DNA of 64,000 bases from Burkholderiaceae bacterium (GCA_021166835.1 JAJPEN010000073.1:62001-126000), one strand, 5' to 3'; positions 7,286-16,901 are shown, counted from the stretch's first letter. Numbers and translations are program-made. Notes: generated by a model not told the origin, from the letters alone.

Positions 7286-8143
7286 ATGCTCGTTCTCGTC
7301 GGTTATCTCGTCGTCGTCGGCTCGGTCCTCGGAGGCTATGCGCTCGCCGGCGGCCACATGGGGGCGCTGTTCCAGCCGCTCGAGCTGCTGATCATCGGCG
7401 GCGCCGCGATCGGCTCCTTCGTCGTCTCGAACAACATCAAGGTCCTGAAGGCCGTCTTCCGCAGCCTGCCCGGGCTGCTGAAGGGCTCCAAGTACACGAA
7501 GGCGCGCTACATGGAGCTGATGGCGCTGCTCTACGACCTGCTGCAGAAGGCGCGAAAGGAAGGGCTGATGGCGATCGAGGCCGACGTCGACGCGCCGCAG
7601 GACAGCGCGATCTTCCAGCGCTATCCGACGATCGCCGCCGAGCACGAGGTCGTCGAGTTCGTTACCGACTATCTGCGGATGATGGTCTCGGGCAACCTCA
7701 ACAGCTTCGAACTCGAGAACCTGATGGACAACGAGATCGAGACGCATCATCACGAGGCGATGGTGCCGTCGCACGCGATCCAGAAGGTCGCCGACGGGTT
7801 GCCGGCCTTCGGCATCGTGGCCGCGGTGATGGGCGTGGTGCACACGATGGGCTCGGTGGGCAAGCCGCCGGCCGAGCTGGGGCAGATGATCGCGCACGCG
7901 CTGGTCGGAACCTTCCTCGGGATCCTGCTCGCGTACGGCTTCGTCGCGCCGCTGTCCACGCTGCTCGAGCAGAAGGCCGACGAGACGACGAAGGAGCTGC
8001 AGTGCGTGAAGGTGACGCTGCTGGCGAGCATGCAGGGCTACGCGCCGACGATCGCGGTGGAGTTCGGCCGCAAGGTGCTCTTCTCCACGGAACGGCCGAG
8101 CTTCGTCGAGCTCGAGGCGCACGTGAAGCAGAAGAAGGCCTGA
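7286..8143 (+). CDS. motA: Flagellar motor stator protein MotA
   Basis: 285 residues, full length. MotA and MotB form the proton-conducting stator. Four membrane segments are visible, starting with LVGYLVVVGSVLGGYALAGG. The cytoplasmic loop after TM2 carries the charged residues that contact FliG, and the proline-containing later helices follow (GLPAFGIVAAVMGVVHTM). No good ribosome site precedes the ATG, but the N-terminus fits the family. A 7-bp hairpin (CGTCGGC/GCCGACG, 7242-7259) lies just upstream. Confidence 0.96.
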   Translation: MLVLVGYLVVVGSVLGGYALAGGHMGALFQPLELLIIGGAAIGSFVVSNNIKVLKAVFRSLPGLLKGSKYTKARYMELMALLYDLLQKARKEGLMAIEADVDAPQDSAIFQRYPTIAAEHEVVEFVTDYLRMMVSGNLNSFELENLMDNEIETHHHEAMVPSHAIQKVADGLPAFGIVAAVMGVVHTMGSVGKPPAELGQMIAHALVGTFLGILLAYGFVAPLSTLLEQKADETTKELQCVKVTLLASMQGYAPTIAVEFGRKVLFSTERPSFVELEAHVKQKKA

Positions 8144-8175
8144 TCGAAGGTCGCTGACGCCAGCCGGGAGCGCGA

Positions 8176-9123
8176 ATGGCCGAACGCAAGCTGCAGCCGA
8201 TCGTCGTCAAGCGCGTGCGCAAGGTACAGCACGCGAGTCACGGCGGCGCGTGGAAGATCGCCTATGCCGACTTCGTCACGGCGATGATGGCGTTCTTCCT
8301 GCTGATGTGGCTGCTCGGCTCGACGACGCAGGGCGACCTGCAGGGGATCGCCGAATACTTCCGCACGCCGTTGAAGGTGGCGCTGTCGGGTGGCTCCGGC
8401 TCGGGCGACGCGTCGTCGCTGATCCGCGGCGGGGGCACCGACCTCACGCGCACGACGGGCGCGCGTCCGCGCGGCGACGTCGACGAGCGCCAGCGCAAGC
8501 TGAACCTGCAGGCGCTGCGCGCCGAGCTGCGCGCGGCCGAGACGAAGCGGCTCACGAAGCTGAAGTCGCAGCTCGAGGAGGCGATCACCCGCAACATGAA
8601 GCTCGCCGAGTTCCGCTCGCAGATCAAGCTCGATCTCACGGCCGACGGGCTGCGCATCCAGATCGTCGACGACCAGAACCGGCCGATGTTCGACAACGGG
8701 CGGGCGACGGTGAAGGAGTACATGCGCGAGCTGCTGCGCGAGATCGCGACCGTGCTAAACAGCGTCGAGAACCGCGTCAGCATCTCGGGGCATACCGATT
8801 CGGCGCCCTACGGGTCGGGCGAGCGCGGCTACTCGAACTGGGAGTTGTCGGCCGACCGGGCGAACGCTTCGCGCCGCGAGCTGGTCGCCGGCGGAATGCA
8901 GGAATCGAAGGTCGTGCGCGTCATCGGGCTCGGCGCGACGGTGATGTACGACCCCGAAAACCCGCGCAGCCCGATGAACCGGCGCATCTCGATCGTCGTG
9001 CTGAACTCGGAGGCCGAGGAGCGCGTGTTCTCGGGCACCGAGGTCGATACTTCGGAGGGCGCGGCCGAGGCGCAGGCCGCGATCGGCGCGGTGTCGTCCG
9101 AATCCGCCGGAGGGCCTCGCTGA
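8176..9123 (+). CDS. motB: Flagellar motor protein MotB
   Basis: 315 residues. A single membrane helix follows a basic N-terminus, with the proton-carrying Asp32 in KIAYADFVTAMM. The C-terminal OmpA/MotB peptidoglycan-binding domain includes SISGHTDSAPYG and ELSADRANASRRELV. It lies 32 bases after motA with GGGAG upstream and forms the stator operon with it. Confidence 0.97.
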   Translation: MAERKLQPIVVKRVRKVQHASHGGAWKIAYADFVTAMMAFFLLMWLLGSTTQGDLQGIAEYFRTPLKVALSGGSGSGDASSLIRGGGTDLTRTTGARPRGDVDERQRKLNLQALRAELRAAETKRLTKLKSQLEEAITRNMKLAEFRSQIKLDLTADGLRIQIVDDQNRPMFDNGRATVKEYMRELLREIATVLNSVENRVSISGHTDSAPYGSGERGYSNWELSADRANASRRELVAGGMQESKVVRVIGLGATVMYDPENPRSPMNRRISIVVLNSEAEERVFSGTEVDTSEGAAEAQAAIGAVSSESAGGPR

Positions 9124-9173
9124 ACAGCGCGGCCGAACTGCCGCTTATCCCCGGAAGCGCGCGGCATCGCGCG

Positions 9174-9185
9174 CGAATAATCGGC
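9174..9185 (+). promoter_or_regulatory. Shared motif upstream of flhB (candidate class II promoter -10)
   Basis: CGAATAATCGGC at 9174-9185, 37 bases before the flhB ATG. The identical 12-mer lies 26 bases before flgB (20577-20588). The inner AATAAT matches the sigma-70 -10 consensus at 5 of 6 positions. Class II flagellar promoters depend on FlhDC in place of a good -35 element. No transcript data are available. Confidence 0.45.
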
Positions 9186-9222
9186 GTCGCAGCAGTACCT
9201 CGACGCATCGATTCCGGGCGCA

Positions 9223-10386
9223 ATGGCCGACCAGGATACATCCCGCGAAGACCGGCAACTCCCAGCCTCCGAGCGCAGGCTGCAGAAGGCGCGTGAAGAA
9301 GGGCGTGTCCCGAAGTCGCGCGACTTCGGTCATTTCGCGATGCTCGGGGGCGCGCTGCTCGCCGCGGCCGCGCTCGGGCCGGGCCTGGCGCAGGCCTCGA
9401 TCGGGATGCTGCGCAATGCGCTGCGCTTCGGGCGACCCGAGGCGCTCGTCGCCGACCGGCTGCCGCAGCTCTTCGCTTCGATCGGGTTCGATGCCTTCGT
9501 CGCGCTTCTGCCGCTGCTCGGCGCCTTCGCACTCGCCGCGATCGCCGCGAGCGCGATTCCCGGCGGCGTAGTCTTTTCCGGCAAGGCGCTGCAGCTCGAC
9601 GCCTCGAAGCTCAGTCCGCTCAAGGGACTGAAGCGGATCTTTTCGATTCGCGGCAGCGTCGAGCTGCTCAAGCTGATCGTGCTGGCGATCTCGCTGATCG
9701 CGGTGAGCGCATGGTTCGTCTCTTCGAGCCTTCCCGAGTTCGCCGCGCTGGCGATCCGGCCGCCCGCGCAGTCGCTCTCCAGCGGCGTGGCCCTGATGGG
9801 CGCGGGCCTGACGACGCTGCTCGCGGTGCTCGCTGCGGTCGCGCTCGTGGACCTGCCGTTCCAGTGGTTCCGCCACCGCGCCGAGCTGCGGATGACCCAT
9901 CAGGAGGCGAAACAGGAGGCGAAGGAGTCCGACGGTGACCCGATGCTGCGCAGCCGGATCCGGCAGCGCCAGCGCGAGATCGCCTCGCGCCGGATGCTGG
10001 CGGCGGTGCCCGCGGCCGACGTCGTCGTGACGAACCCGACGCACTACGCGGTGGCGATCCGCTACGACGAAACGAAGGGCGGCGCGCCGCGCGTCGTCGC
10101 CAAGGGCGTCGATCTCGTCGCCGGCCGCATTCGCGAGATCGCGCGCGCGGCGGGCGTGCCGCTGGTCGAGGCGCCGCCGCTCGCGCGCGCGCTGTACGCG
10201 CACGTCGAACTGGACCGGGAGATTCCGCTCGCCCTGTACAACGCGGTGGCGCAGGTGCTGGCCTATGTCTATCAGCTGCGTCGCTGGGTGCCGGGGCGCG
10301 GCGCGGCGCCAGGCATGCCCGATGAGATCGAGGTGCCGGCGTGGCTCGATCCGGCGAACGCGGATCGCGGAGCCGCAGCGCGATGA
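9223..10386 (+). CDS. flhB: Flagellar type III export switch protein FlhB
   Basis: 387 residues. N-terminal membrane domain with four hydrophobic segments, then a cytoplasmic domain with the autocleavage site NPTHY at residues 271-275. Cleavage between Asn and Pro switches export from rod/hook to filament substrates. It starts the flhB-flhA-flhF-flhG-fliA operon. The stop overlaps the flhA start (ATGA). Confidence 0.97.
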   Translation: MADQDTSREDRQLPASERRLQKAREEGRVPKSRDFGHFAMLGGALLAAAALGPGLAQASIGMLRNALRFGRPEALVADRLPQLFASIGFDAFVALLPLLGAFALAAIAASAIPGGVVFSGKALQLDASKLSPLKGLKRIFSIRGSVELLKLIVLAISLIAVSAWFVSSSLPEFAALAIRPPAQSLSSGVALMGAGLTTLLAVLAAVALVDLPFQWFRHRAELRMTHQEAKQEAKESDGDPMLRSRIRQRQREIASRRMLAAVPAADVVVTNPTHYAVAIRYDETKGGAPRVVAKGVDLVAGRIREIARAAGVPLVEAPPLARALYAHVELDREIPLALYNAVAQVLAYVYQLRRWVPGRGAAPGMPDEIEVPAWLDPANADRGAAAR

Positions 10387-12491
10387 CTCTCCTCGGACCC
10401 GTCAACGCCGCCGGCGTGCGCACGCTGCAGATCGGCGGCATCACGCTGGTCGTTCCGCCGGTGAAGGCGATCGGCGCGCCGGTCGTCATCGTGCTCGTGC
10501 TGGCGATGATGATCCTGCCGCTTCCGGCGCTGCTGCTCGACCTGCTGTTCACCTTCAACATCGCGCTGTCGCTGCTCGTGCTGCTGGTGGCCTCCTACAG
10601 CATCCGGCCGCTCGACTTCGCGGTGTTTCCCTCGGTGCTGCTGGTGACGACGCTGCTGCGCCTGTCGCTGAACGTCGCCTCGACGCGCGCGGTGCTGATG
10701 CACGGGCATACGGGAACCGACGCCGCCGGCAGGGTGATCGAGTCCTTCGCGAACTTCCTGATCGGCGGGAACTTCGCGGTGGGAATCATCGTGTTCGCGA
10801 TCCTCACCGTCATCAACTTCGTCGTCGTGACGAAGGGCGCGGGGCGCATCGCCGAGGTGTCGGCGCGCTTCGCGCTCGACGCGATGCCAGGCAAGCAGAT
10901 GGCGATCGACGCCGACCTGAACGCCGGGCAGATCGACCAGGCCGAGGCGCGCCGCCGGCGCAGCGAGGTCGCGCGCGAGGCCGACTTCTTCGGTTCGATG
11001 GACGGCGCCTCGAAGTTCGTGCGCGGCGACGCGATCGCCGGGATCCTGATCGTCTTCATCAACCTGATCGGCGGGCTGCTGATCGGCACCGCGCAGCATT
11101 CGCTGTCGGTCGAGCAGGCGGCGAACAACTACGTGCTGCTGGCGATCGGCGACGCGCTGGTCGCGCAGGTGCCGGGGCTGGTGATCTCGGTGGCCGCGGG
11201 CCTGATCGTCTCGCGTGTAGCCGACGACGACGACATGGGCGGACAGGTGGTCAAGCAGCTGCTGTCGCTGCCGCGCGCGCTCGGTCTCACCGCCGCCGTC
11301 GTCGCGCTGCTCGGCATCGTGCCCGGCATGCCGCATTTCGCCTTCCTCGTCCTGGCGGCCGCGGTCGGCTGGCTCGCCTGGTGGGTGTCGCAGCAGCAGA
11401 CGAAGCGCGCAGCCGAGCCGGCGGCGAGCGCCGAGCCGGCACCGGCGAACAGCGAGGCGAGCTGGGACGACGTCGAGCCGGTGGACATGCTCGCGCTCGA
11501 AGTGGGCTACCGGCTGATCTCGCTCGTCGATCGCGACAATGGTGCCGACCTTCTCGCGCGGATCAAGGGCGTGCGCAAGAAGTTCGCGCACGAGGTCGGC
11601 TTCCTGCCGCCGCCGGTGCACATCCGCGACCAGCTCGAGCTGAAGCCCTCGGCGTACCGCGTGCTGCTCAAGGGCGTGGTGGTCGGCGAGGGCGAGGCGT
11701 TCCCCGGGATGATGCTCGCGATCGACCCGGGGTCGGCCTCGGGCCCGCTCGCCGGCACCGCGACGCGCGATCCGGCCTTCGGCCTGCCCGCCGTGTGGAT
11801 CGACGCGAACCAGCGCGACGCGGCGCAGGGCGCCGGCTACACGGTGGTCGATGCGGCGACCGTCGTCGCGACGCACCTGCACCACCTGATGCAGACGCAC
11901 GCCTCGCGCCTGCTCGGGCGCAGCGAAGCGCAGCAGCTGCTCGAGCACCTCGGGCGCTATGCGCCGAAGCTCGCCGACGAGATCGTTCCCAAGCTCGTGC
12001 CGATGGCGGTGTTCCACAAGGTACTGCAGAACCTGCTCGACGAAGCGGTGCACGTGCGCGACCTGCGCGGCATCGTCGAGACGCTCGGCGAGCACGGCGC
12101 GCGCACGCAGGATCCGGCCGAGCTCACGCGCGAGGTGCGCATCGCGCTCGCGCCGGCGATCGTGCAGCAGACCTTCGGTCCGACGCAGGAGCTGAGCGTG
12201 ATCGCCATCGAGCCGAACCTGGAGAACCTGCTGGTGCAGGCACTCGCGCCGAACGCGGCCTCGGCGCTCGAGCCGGGCGTGGCCGAATACCTGCTCGCCG
12301 CCGGCGCCGAAGCCGCCCGCAAGCAGGAGGACGAGGGGAACCCGTCGTGCCTGCTGGTTCCCGACCGCATCCGCGTGCCGCTGGCGCGCCTGCTGAAGAA
12401 AGCCGCGCCGCGCCTGCGCGTGCTCGGGCACGCCGAGATTCCTGATACCCATTCGATCCGCATCGGACGATTGATCGGAGAAGCGAAGTGA
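10383..12491 (+). CDS. flhA: Flagellar export gate protein FlhA
   Basis: 702 residues. The N-terminal half has about eight membrane helices and the conserved FHIPEP-type loop (KGAGRIAEVSARFALDAMPG). The C-terminal cytoplasmic domain, which docks chaperone-substrate complexes, follows a linker rich in Ala and Glu near residue 345. The ATG overlaps the flhB stop by 4 bases and the TGA overlaps the flhF GTG by 4, so the operon is tightly coupled. Confidence 0.97.
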   Translation: MTLLGPVNAAGVRTLQIGGITLVVPPVKAIGAPVVIVLVLAMMILPLPALLLDLLFTFNIALSLLVLLVASYSIRPLDFAVFPSVLLVTTLLRLSLNVASTRAVLMHGHTGTDAAGRVIESFANFLIGGNFAVGIIVFAILTVINFVVVTKGAGRIAEVSARFALDAMPGKQMAIDADLNAGQIDQAEARRRRSEVAREADFFGSMDGASKFVRGDAIAGILIVFINLIGGLLIGTAQHSLSVEQAANNYVLLAIGDALVAQVPGLVISVAAGLIVSRVADDDDMGGQVVKQLLSLPRALGLTAAVVALLGIVPGMPHFAFLVLAAAVGWLAWWVSQQQTKRAAEPAASAEPAPANSEASWDDVEPVDMLALEVGYRLISLVDRDNGADLLARIKGVRKKFAHEVGFLPPPVHIRDQLELKPSAYRVLLKGVVVGEGEAFPGMMLAIDPGSASGPLAGTATRDPAFGLPAVWIDANQRDAAQGAGYTVVDAATVVATHLHHLMQTHASRLLGRSEAQQLLEHLGRYAPKLADEIVPKLVPMAVFHKVLQNLLDEAVHVRDLRGIVETLGEHGARTQDPAELTREVRIALAPAIVQQTFGPTQELSVIAIEPNLENLLVQALAPNAASALEPGVAEYLLAAGAEAARKQEDEGNPSCLLVPDRIRVPLARLLKKAAPRLRVLGHAEIPDTHSIRIGRLIGEAK

Positions 12492-13921
12492 ACGTCAAGC
12501 GCTATTTCGCCCGCACTGCACGCGAGGCGATGAGCCGCGTGCGCGCCGAACTCGGCGAGGACGCCATCGTGCTGAAGAACCGGCCGGTCGACGGCGGTGT
12601 CGAGATCCTGGCGCTGGCCGATTCGGAGCTCTCCGCCGCCGAGCCGGCTGCGTCGGCGCCGCCGCGTGGCGCGGGCGACGCCGCGCCCGCATCGCCGATG
12701 AGCACGGTGAACTTCGAGAACTACGTCCGCGAGCGCCAGCAGCGGCGCCTGGCCTCCAGGCGCGACGAGCCGGGCGATGCAGGGGCGAGCGACGCAGCAG
12801 GGACGCTCGACGAAAGGCCGGGCGACGAACGGGCGAGTACCGCAGGCTTCGGCGACGAACCGCCGCGCGAAGAGCGCCGCGCGCCGCGCGTGGAAGCGCC
12901 CGCCGTGCACGTCTCGCCGGGCTTCGTGCGGGACGCGCAGTCGGCCGACGACCGCCCGGACGTGGGCATGCTGATGAACGAGCTGCGCGAGATGCGCGGC
13001 GCGTTGTCGGACCAGCTCGAGTCGCTGAGCTGGTTCGAGGGCGTGCGGCGCCGCCCGGGGCAGTCCCGCATGCTGCGCCGGCTGCTGCAGGCCGGATTCT
13101 CGCCGTCGCTGTCGCGCACGCTCGCCAATCACCTGCCGGCGGATTTCGGCGAGGAAGACGCGGAGCGCTGGCTGCGCGAGGCGCTCGTGCGCAACCTGCG
13201 CATCGACTCGCCCGAGCAGACGATCTTCGACGCCGGCGGCACCTACGCGCTGCTGGGACCGACCGGCGTGGGCAAGACGACGACGGCGGCCAAGATCGCC
13301 GCCCAGTTCGCCTTGAAGCACGGCGCGCAGTCGGTCGGCCTGATCACCGCCGACGTCTACCGGATCGGCGCGCAGGACCAGCTGCGCACCTTCGGCCGGC
13401 TGCTCGGCGTGCCGGTGCACGTTGCGCACGACGTCTCGACGCTCGCCGACTTCCTGCAGATGTACATGAACCGCAAGCTCGTGCTGATCGACACGGCCGG
13501 CGTGGCGCAGCGCGACGAGCGCGTCGGCGAACTGCTCGCCGCGCTGTCCTCGGCGCAGGTGCGCAAGGTGCTCGTCGTGAACGCCGCCTCGCAGGCCGAG
13601 GCGATCGACGAGACCGTCGAGGCATACCAGGGACGCAACGCCGCCGGCGTGGTGCTGTCGAAGGTCGACGAGGCGGTGCGCCTGGGCGGCGCGCTCGACT
13701 GCCTGATCCGGCACCGGCTGACGCTGCAGGGCGTGGCCAACGGCCAACGCGTTCCCGAGGACTGGCATCGGCCCGAGCCCAGGATGCTCGTCGAGCGGGC
13801 GCTGGCCACCGAGTCGCGGGCGTCGGCTTCGTTCTCCTTCGAGGAAGCCGAGCTGGCGATGCTGCTCGCCGCGGGGCAGCGCACGGCCGCGCAGCGCGCG
13901 CGCGAGGCGCGGCGTGTTTGA
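12488..13921 (+). CDS. flhF: Flagellar SRP-like GTPase FlhF
   Basis: 477 residues. It sets the site and number of polar flagella. The N-terminal B domain starts NVKRYFARTAREAMSRV. A low-complexity linker (about residues 55-150) is followed by the N and G domains: G1 GPTGVGKTT at 257-265, the SRP-GTPase element DVYRIGAQDQL, G3 DTAG and G4-like SKVDEA. The GTG start overlaps the flhA stop. The stop overlaps flhG by 8 bases. Confidence 0.95.
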   Translation: MNVKRYFARTAREAMSRVRAELGEDAIVLKNRPVDGGVEILALADSELSAAEPAASAPPRGAGDAAPASPMSTVNFENYVRERQQRRLASRRDEPGDAGASDAAGTLDERPGDERASTAGFGDEPPREERRAPRVEAPAVHVSPGFVRDAQSADDRPDVGMLMNELREMRGALSDQLESLSWFEGVRRRPGQSRMLRRLLQAGFSPSLSRTLANHLPADFGEEDAERWLREALVRNLRIDSPEQTIFDAGGTYALLGPTGVGKTTTAAKIAAQFALKHGAQSVGLITADVYRIGAQDQLRTFGRLLGVPVHVAHDVSTLADFLQMYMNRKLVLIDTAGVAQRDERVGELLAALSSAQVRKVLVVNAASQAEAIDETVEAYQGRNAAGVVLSKVDEAVRLGGALDCLIRHRLTLQGVANGQRVPEDWHRPEPRMLVERALATESRASASFSFEEAELAMLLAAGQRTAAQRAREARRV

Positions 13922-14591
13922 AGTTGCACGCGACCAGGCCGCGGGGCTGCGTCGGTTGTTCCGGCCGCAGCAGCCGAGCCTGCTGCCGCTCGGCTGTACC
14001 GTGGGCGACGCAGCGGAGCGCGCCGGCGTCGAGGCGATCGCGGATGCGCTCGCGCGCGCCGGGCGCCGTCCGCTGTTCGTCGATCTGCTCGGCAGAGCCA
14101 ACCGCGCGCCGCCTTCTTCGTTCGCCCGCATCGACGCCGATGCGCTGCTGCCCGAGGGCGCACAGGCACGCGACTTCGCGCGCTTCGTCGAATCGCTCGC
14201 GGGCTCGGTGAGCGACGGTCGCGGCGCCTTCGACGTCGCGCTCGTCGCGGCCGATCCGTTGCGGCTGGCCGATCTCACGGCCGGCCTCGCCGAGCGGATC
14301 GTGCTGGTCGCGCGTACGCGCGGCGACGGCCTGGCGCGCATCTATTCGCAGATCAAGGCCATGCACCTGGCGCACGGCTTTCGCGCGTACTGCACGGTGT
14401 TTCTCGATGCCGGCTCGCGCGCGGCGGCGCTCGCTTCGCATCGCCGGCTCGCCGACACGGCGGCACGCTTCCTCGGTGCCGCGATCGAGTTCGGCGGCAC
14501 GCACGACGCCATCGATGCCGAACGCTTCGCCGGCGATGCGTTGCGCTGGTTGCAGCCGATCGCCGTGCGCCCGCGCGCACGAGCGCACTGA
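13914..14591 (+). CDS. flhG: FlhG/FleN-like protein without a Walker A motif
   Basis: 225 residues. It has the FlhG N-terminal activation motif DQAAGLRRL at residues 7-15, which in FlhG proteins stimulates the FlhF GTPase. The MinD-like fold can be followed (ALARAGRRPLFVDLLGRANR, AFDVALVAADPLRLADLTAG). However, the deviant Walker A loop KGGxGK is replaced by LGCTVGDAAER, and the protein is shorter than the 270-300 residues usual for FlhG. It may keep FlhF control but is unlikely to switch by ATP hydrolysis. The GTG start overlaps flhF. Confidence 0.75.
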   Translation: MFEVARDQAAGLRRLFRPQQPSLLPLGCTVGDAAERAGVEAIADALARAGRRPLFVDLLGRANRAPPSSFARIDADALLPEGAQARDFARFVESLAGSVSDGRGAFDVALVAADPLRLADLTAGLAERIVLVARTRGDGLARIYSQIKAMHLAHGFRAYCTVFLDAGSRAAALASHRRLADTAARFLGAAIEFGGTHDAIDAERFAGDALRWLQPIAVRPRARAH

Positions 14592-14617
14592 AACGAGTCG
14601 ATTCCGGATCCACGCTC

Positions 14618-15331
14618 ATGTATACCGCGCAAGGAACCCTCGATCGCACCAGCGCCATCGAGCGCTACGGACCGATGGTCCGCCGCATGGCGAGCCAGCT
14701 GATCGGACGGCTGCCGGCGAACGTCGAGATCGACGACCTCGTGCAGGCCGGGATGATCGGGCTGTTCGACGCGATGACGCGCTACGAGACCGACCGGGGC
14801 GCGCAGTTCGAGACCTTCGCCACGCAGCGCGTGCGCGGCGCAATGCTCGACGAGCTGCGCGGAAGCGACTGGCTGCCGCGCTCGGTGCGCCGCAACCAGC
14901 GCACGATCGAGTCGGCGATCCATCGCGCCGAGCAGCGCCTCGGGCGAGCGCCCGCGGAAGCCGACATCGCCGAGGAGCTGGGCCTGCCGCTCGCCGAATA
15001 CCAGCGACTGCTCGACGACGCGCGCGGCGCGCAGCTGGTGCACCTTGACGACTACGACGACGACGGCGACGAGGGCTTCCTCGATCGGCACGTCGCGGCG
15101 CCGGACGTCGATCCGCAGGAGATCCTCGGCGACTCGCGCTTCCGTCACGCCCTCGTCGCGGCGATCGGGAAGCTGCCCGAACGCGAGCGGCTCGTCATGG
15201 GCATGTACTACGAGCAGGAAATGAACCTGAAGGAGATCGGTGCGGTGCTGGGCGTGACCGAGTCGCGCATCTCGCAGCTGCACAGCCAGGCGGTCGCGCG
15301 GCTGCGCACGCAGATGAAGCAGTGGATCTGA
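14618..15331 (+). CDS. fliA: RNA polymerase sigma-28 factor FliA
   Basis: 237 residues. Region 2 (ANVEIDDLVQAGMIGLFDAM), region 3 and region 4 (MNLKEIGAVLGVTESRISQL) are all intact. FliA directs class III flagellar promoters, recognisable here upstream of fliC and flgM. Its anti-sigma factor FlgM is encoded at 19153-19476. It is the last gene of the flhB operon, 26 bases after flhG. Confidence 0.97.
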   Translation: MYTAQGTLDRTSAIERYGPMVRRMASQLIGRLPANVEIDDLVQAGMIGLFDAMTRYETDRGAQFETFATQRVRGAMLDELRGSDWLPRSVRRNQRTIESAIHRAEQRLGRAPAEADIAEELGLPLAEYQRLLDDARGAQLVHLDDYDDDGDEGFLDRHVAAPDVDPQEILGDSRFRHALVAAIGKLPERERLVMGMYYEQEMNLKEIGAVLGVTESRISQLHSQAVARLRTQMKQWI

Positions 15332-15380
15332 GGCGATCCGCGGAAAAGCGCGGAAAAGAAAAGCTACGGAGGGAGACGCC

Positions 15381-16769
15381 ATGCTGATGTTCACGACGCG
15401 CCGGCGTGCGCAAACGCCGGGGAGCGAAGCGGCCCGGGCGCCGTCCGGGCCGGGTGCGAGCGCGGGTACGGGGGCGACCAGGCCGGCCGCCGTTGCGGGC
15501 CGCAGCGGCGATGTCTTCGAGGGTATCGCGCTGCAGGCTTCCGGGCTCGGGCGCGAGGCGGCCGAAGTGAACGGCGTTCTCGAGGAGATTGCCTGCGGCG
15601 CGGCGGCGCAGGCGCAGACGCTCGACGGCGCAATGCAGACGATCGCGACGATGGTCGATTCGAACCGCCGCATCGGGGATGCGTCGCGCACCGGCCAGCA
15701 ATGCCTGGTGGAAGCGCACGCGGCGGTCGCCAAGGTGGTTGCGGGCTTCGGCGAGACGACCGACACGCTGTCGCAGGTCACTTCGTCGGCGCGCGAGATC
15801 ACGCAGATCGCATTGCAGACGCGGCTGGTCGCCTTCAATGCGTCGGTCGAGGCCAAGCGCGCCGGAGAGGCCGGGCGCGGCTTCTCGGTGGTCGCCGAGG
15901 CGGTCAAGGACCTCGCCGCGCGCGTCGAGGACGCGTCTCGGCAGATCATGCAGACGGTGTCGATGCTCGATGCCCGGCTCACCGAACTGTCGCGCGAGAT
16001 CGACGACGACGCGAAGCGCGAGGGCAGCTTCCGCGCGGCGCTCGCGCGTTCGGAGGCACAGGCGGGCGAAGTCGTGCAGGCCGCGGTGCGCAACGTGCGC
16101 TGCTGCGAGGAGGTGCTCGAGTCGGTGCGCCAGCTCGCCGCCGACTCGCACGCCAGCGCCGATGCGATCGCCGGAACGCGGCGCAAGGCCGAGAAGTTCC
16201 TCGAGCTTTCCGAGTCGCTGATCGAGCTTACCGTGGAGTCGGGAATCCAGACCGAGGACACGCCGTTGATCGAGAAGGTGACCGACGCAGCGGCGCAGGT
16301 CTCGCGCCTGTTCGAGGAGGCGCTCGACAGCGGTGCGATCACGATGGCCGATCTCTTCGACGAGAACTACGTGCCGCTGCCCGGAACGAATCCGCAGCAG
16401 TACACGACGCGTTTCACCGCGCTCGCCGACCGGCTGCTGCCGCAGGTCCAGGAGCCGATGCTGAAATGCTCGCCGAAGGCGTCGCTGTGCGCGGCGGTGG
16501 ATCGCAACGGCTATCTGCCCACGCACAACACGCGCTACTCGCGCCCGCAGGGGCCGGACCCGATATGGAACGCGGCGCATTGCCGGAATCGGCGCATGTT
16601 CAACGACCGCACCGGGCTCGCTGCCGGTCGCAGCCGCCGCCGCTTCCTGCTGCAGACATACCGGCGCGACATGGGCGGCGGGCAGTTCGTCTACATGAAG
16701 GACCTGTCGGCGCCGATTCTCGTACGCGGACGCCATTGGGGAGGACTGCGCCTCGCCTACCAGTTCTGA
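15381..16769 (+). CDS. Soluble methyl-accepting chemotaxis-type receptor with C-terminal sensory domain
   Basis: 462 residues, no membrane segment. After a Pro/Ala-rich start, a coiled-coil signalling module covers about residues 45-285. Its hairpin tip is diverged: QTRLVAFNASVEAKRAGEAGRGFSVVAEAV, where canonical receptors read [20 protein letters not shown]. The C-terminal ~150 residues hold a separate domain with conserved-looking HNTRYSRPQGPDPIWN, a CRNRRMFNDRTGL stretch and FLLQTYRRDMGGG, the PAS/Cache-like type seen in some soluble chemoreceptors. GGAGGGA precedes the ATG. It lies 49 bases after fliA and ends at a strong terminator. Ligand unknown. Confidence 0.8.
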   Translation: MLMFTTRRRAQTPGSEAARAPSGPGASAGTGATRPAAVAGRSGDVFEGIALQASGLGREAAEVNGVLEEIACGAAAQAQTLDGAMQTIATMVDSNRRIGDASRTGQQCLVEAHAAVAKVVAGFGETTDTLSQVTSSAREITQIALQTRLVAFNASVEAKRAGEAGRGFSVVAEAVKDLAARVEDASRQIMQTVSMLDARLTELSREIDDDAKREGSFRAALARSEAQAGEVVQAAVRNVRCCEEVLESVRQLAADSHASADAIAGTRRKAEKFLELSESLIELTVESGIQTEDTPLIEKVTDAAAQVSRLFEEALDSGAITMADLFDENYVPLPGTNPQQYTTRFTALADRLLPQVQEPMLKCSPKASLCAAVDRNGYLPTHNTRYSRPQGPDPIWNAAHCRNRRMFNDRTGLAAGRSRRRFLLQTYRRDMGGGQFVYMKDLSAPILVRGRHWGGLRLAYQF

Positions 16770-16780
16770 AAGAAGAAAGA

Positions 16781-16811
16781 AGAAAGCCGGACTCAGGTCC
16801 GGCTTTCTTTT
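16781..16811 (+). terminator. Rho-independent terminator after the soluble chemoreceptor
   Basis: 12-bp perfect stem AGAAAGCCGGAC / GTCCGGCTTTCT with a TCAG loop, followed by TTT. The purine-rich 5' flank gives an A-rich left side, so it could also act weakly on the other strand. It ends the flhB-fliA-receptor transcript. Confidence 0.9.
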
Positions 16812-16901
16812 GCCGAAGAAGATCTATGACGCGTGTCGCTTCACGTGCGAAGCGCTGTCCGCCGTTTTCCTTCCCTCCCACCTTCACAGAGAAGTTTCAA
16901 G

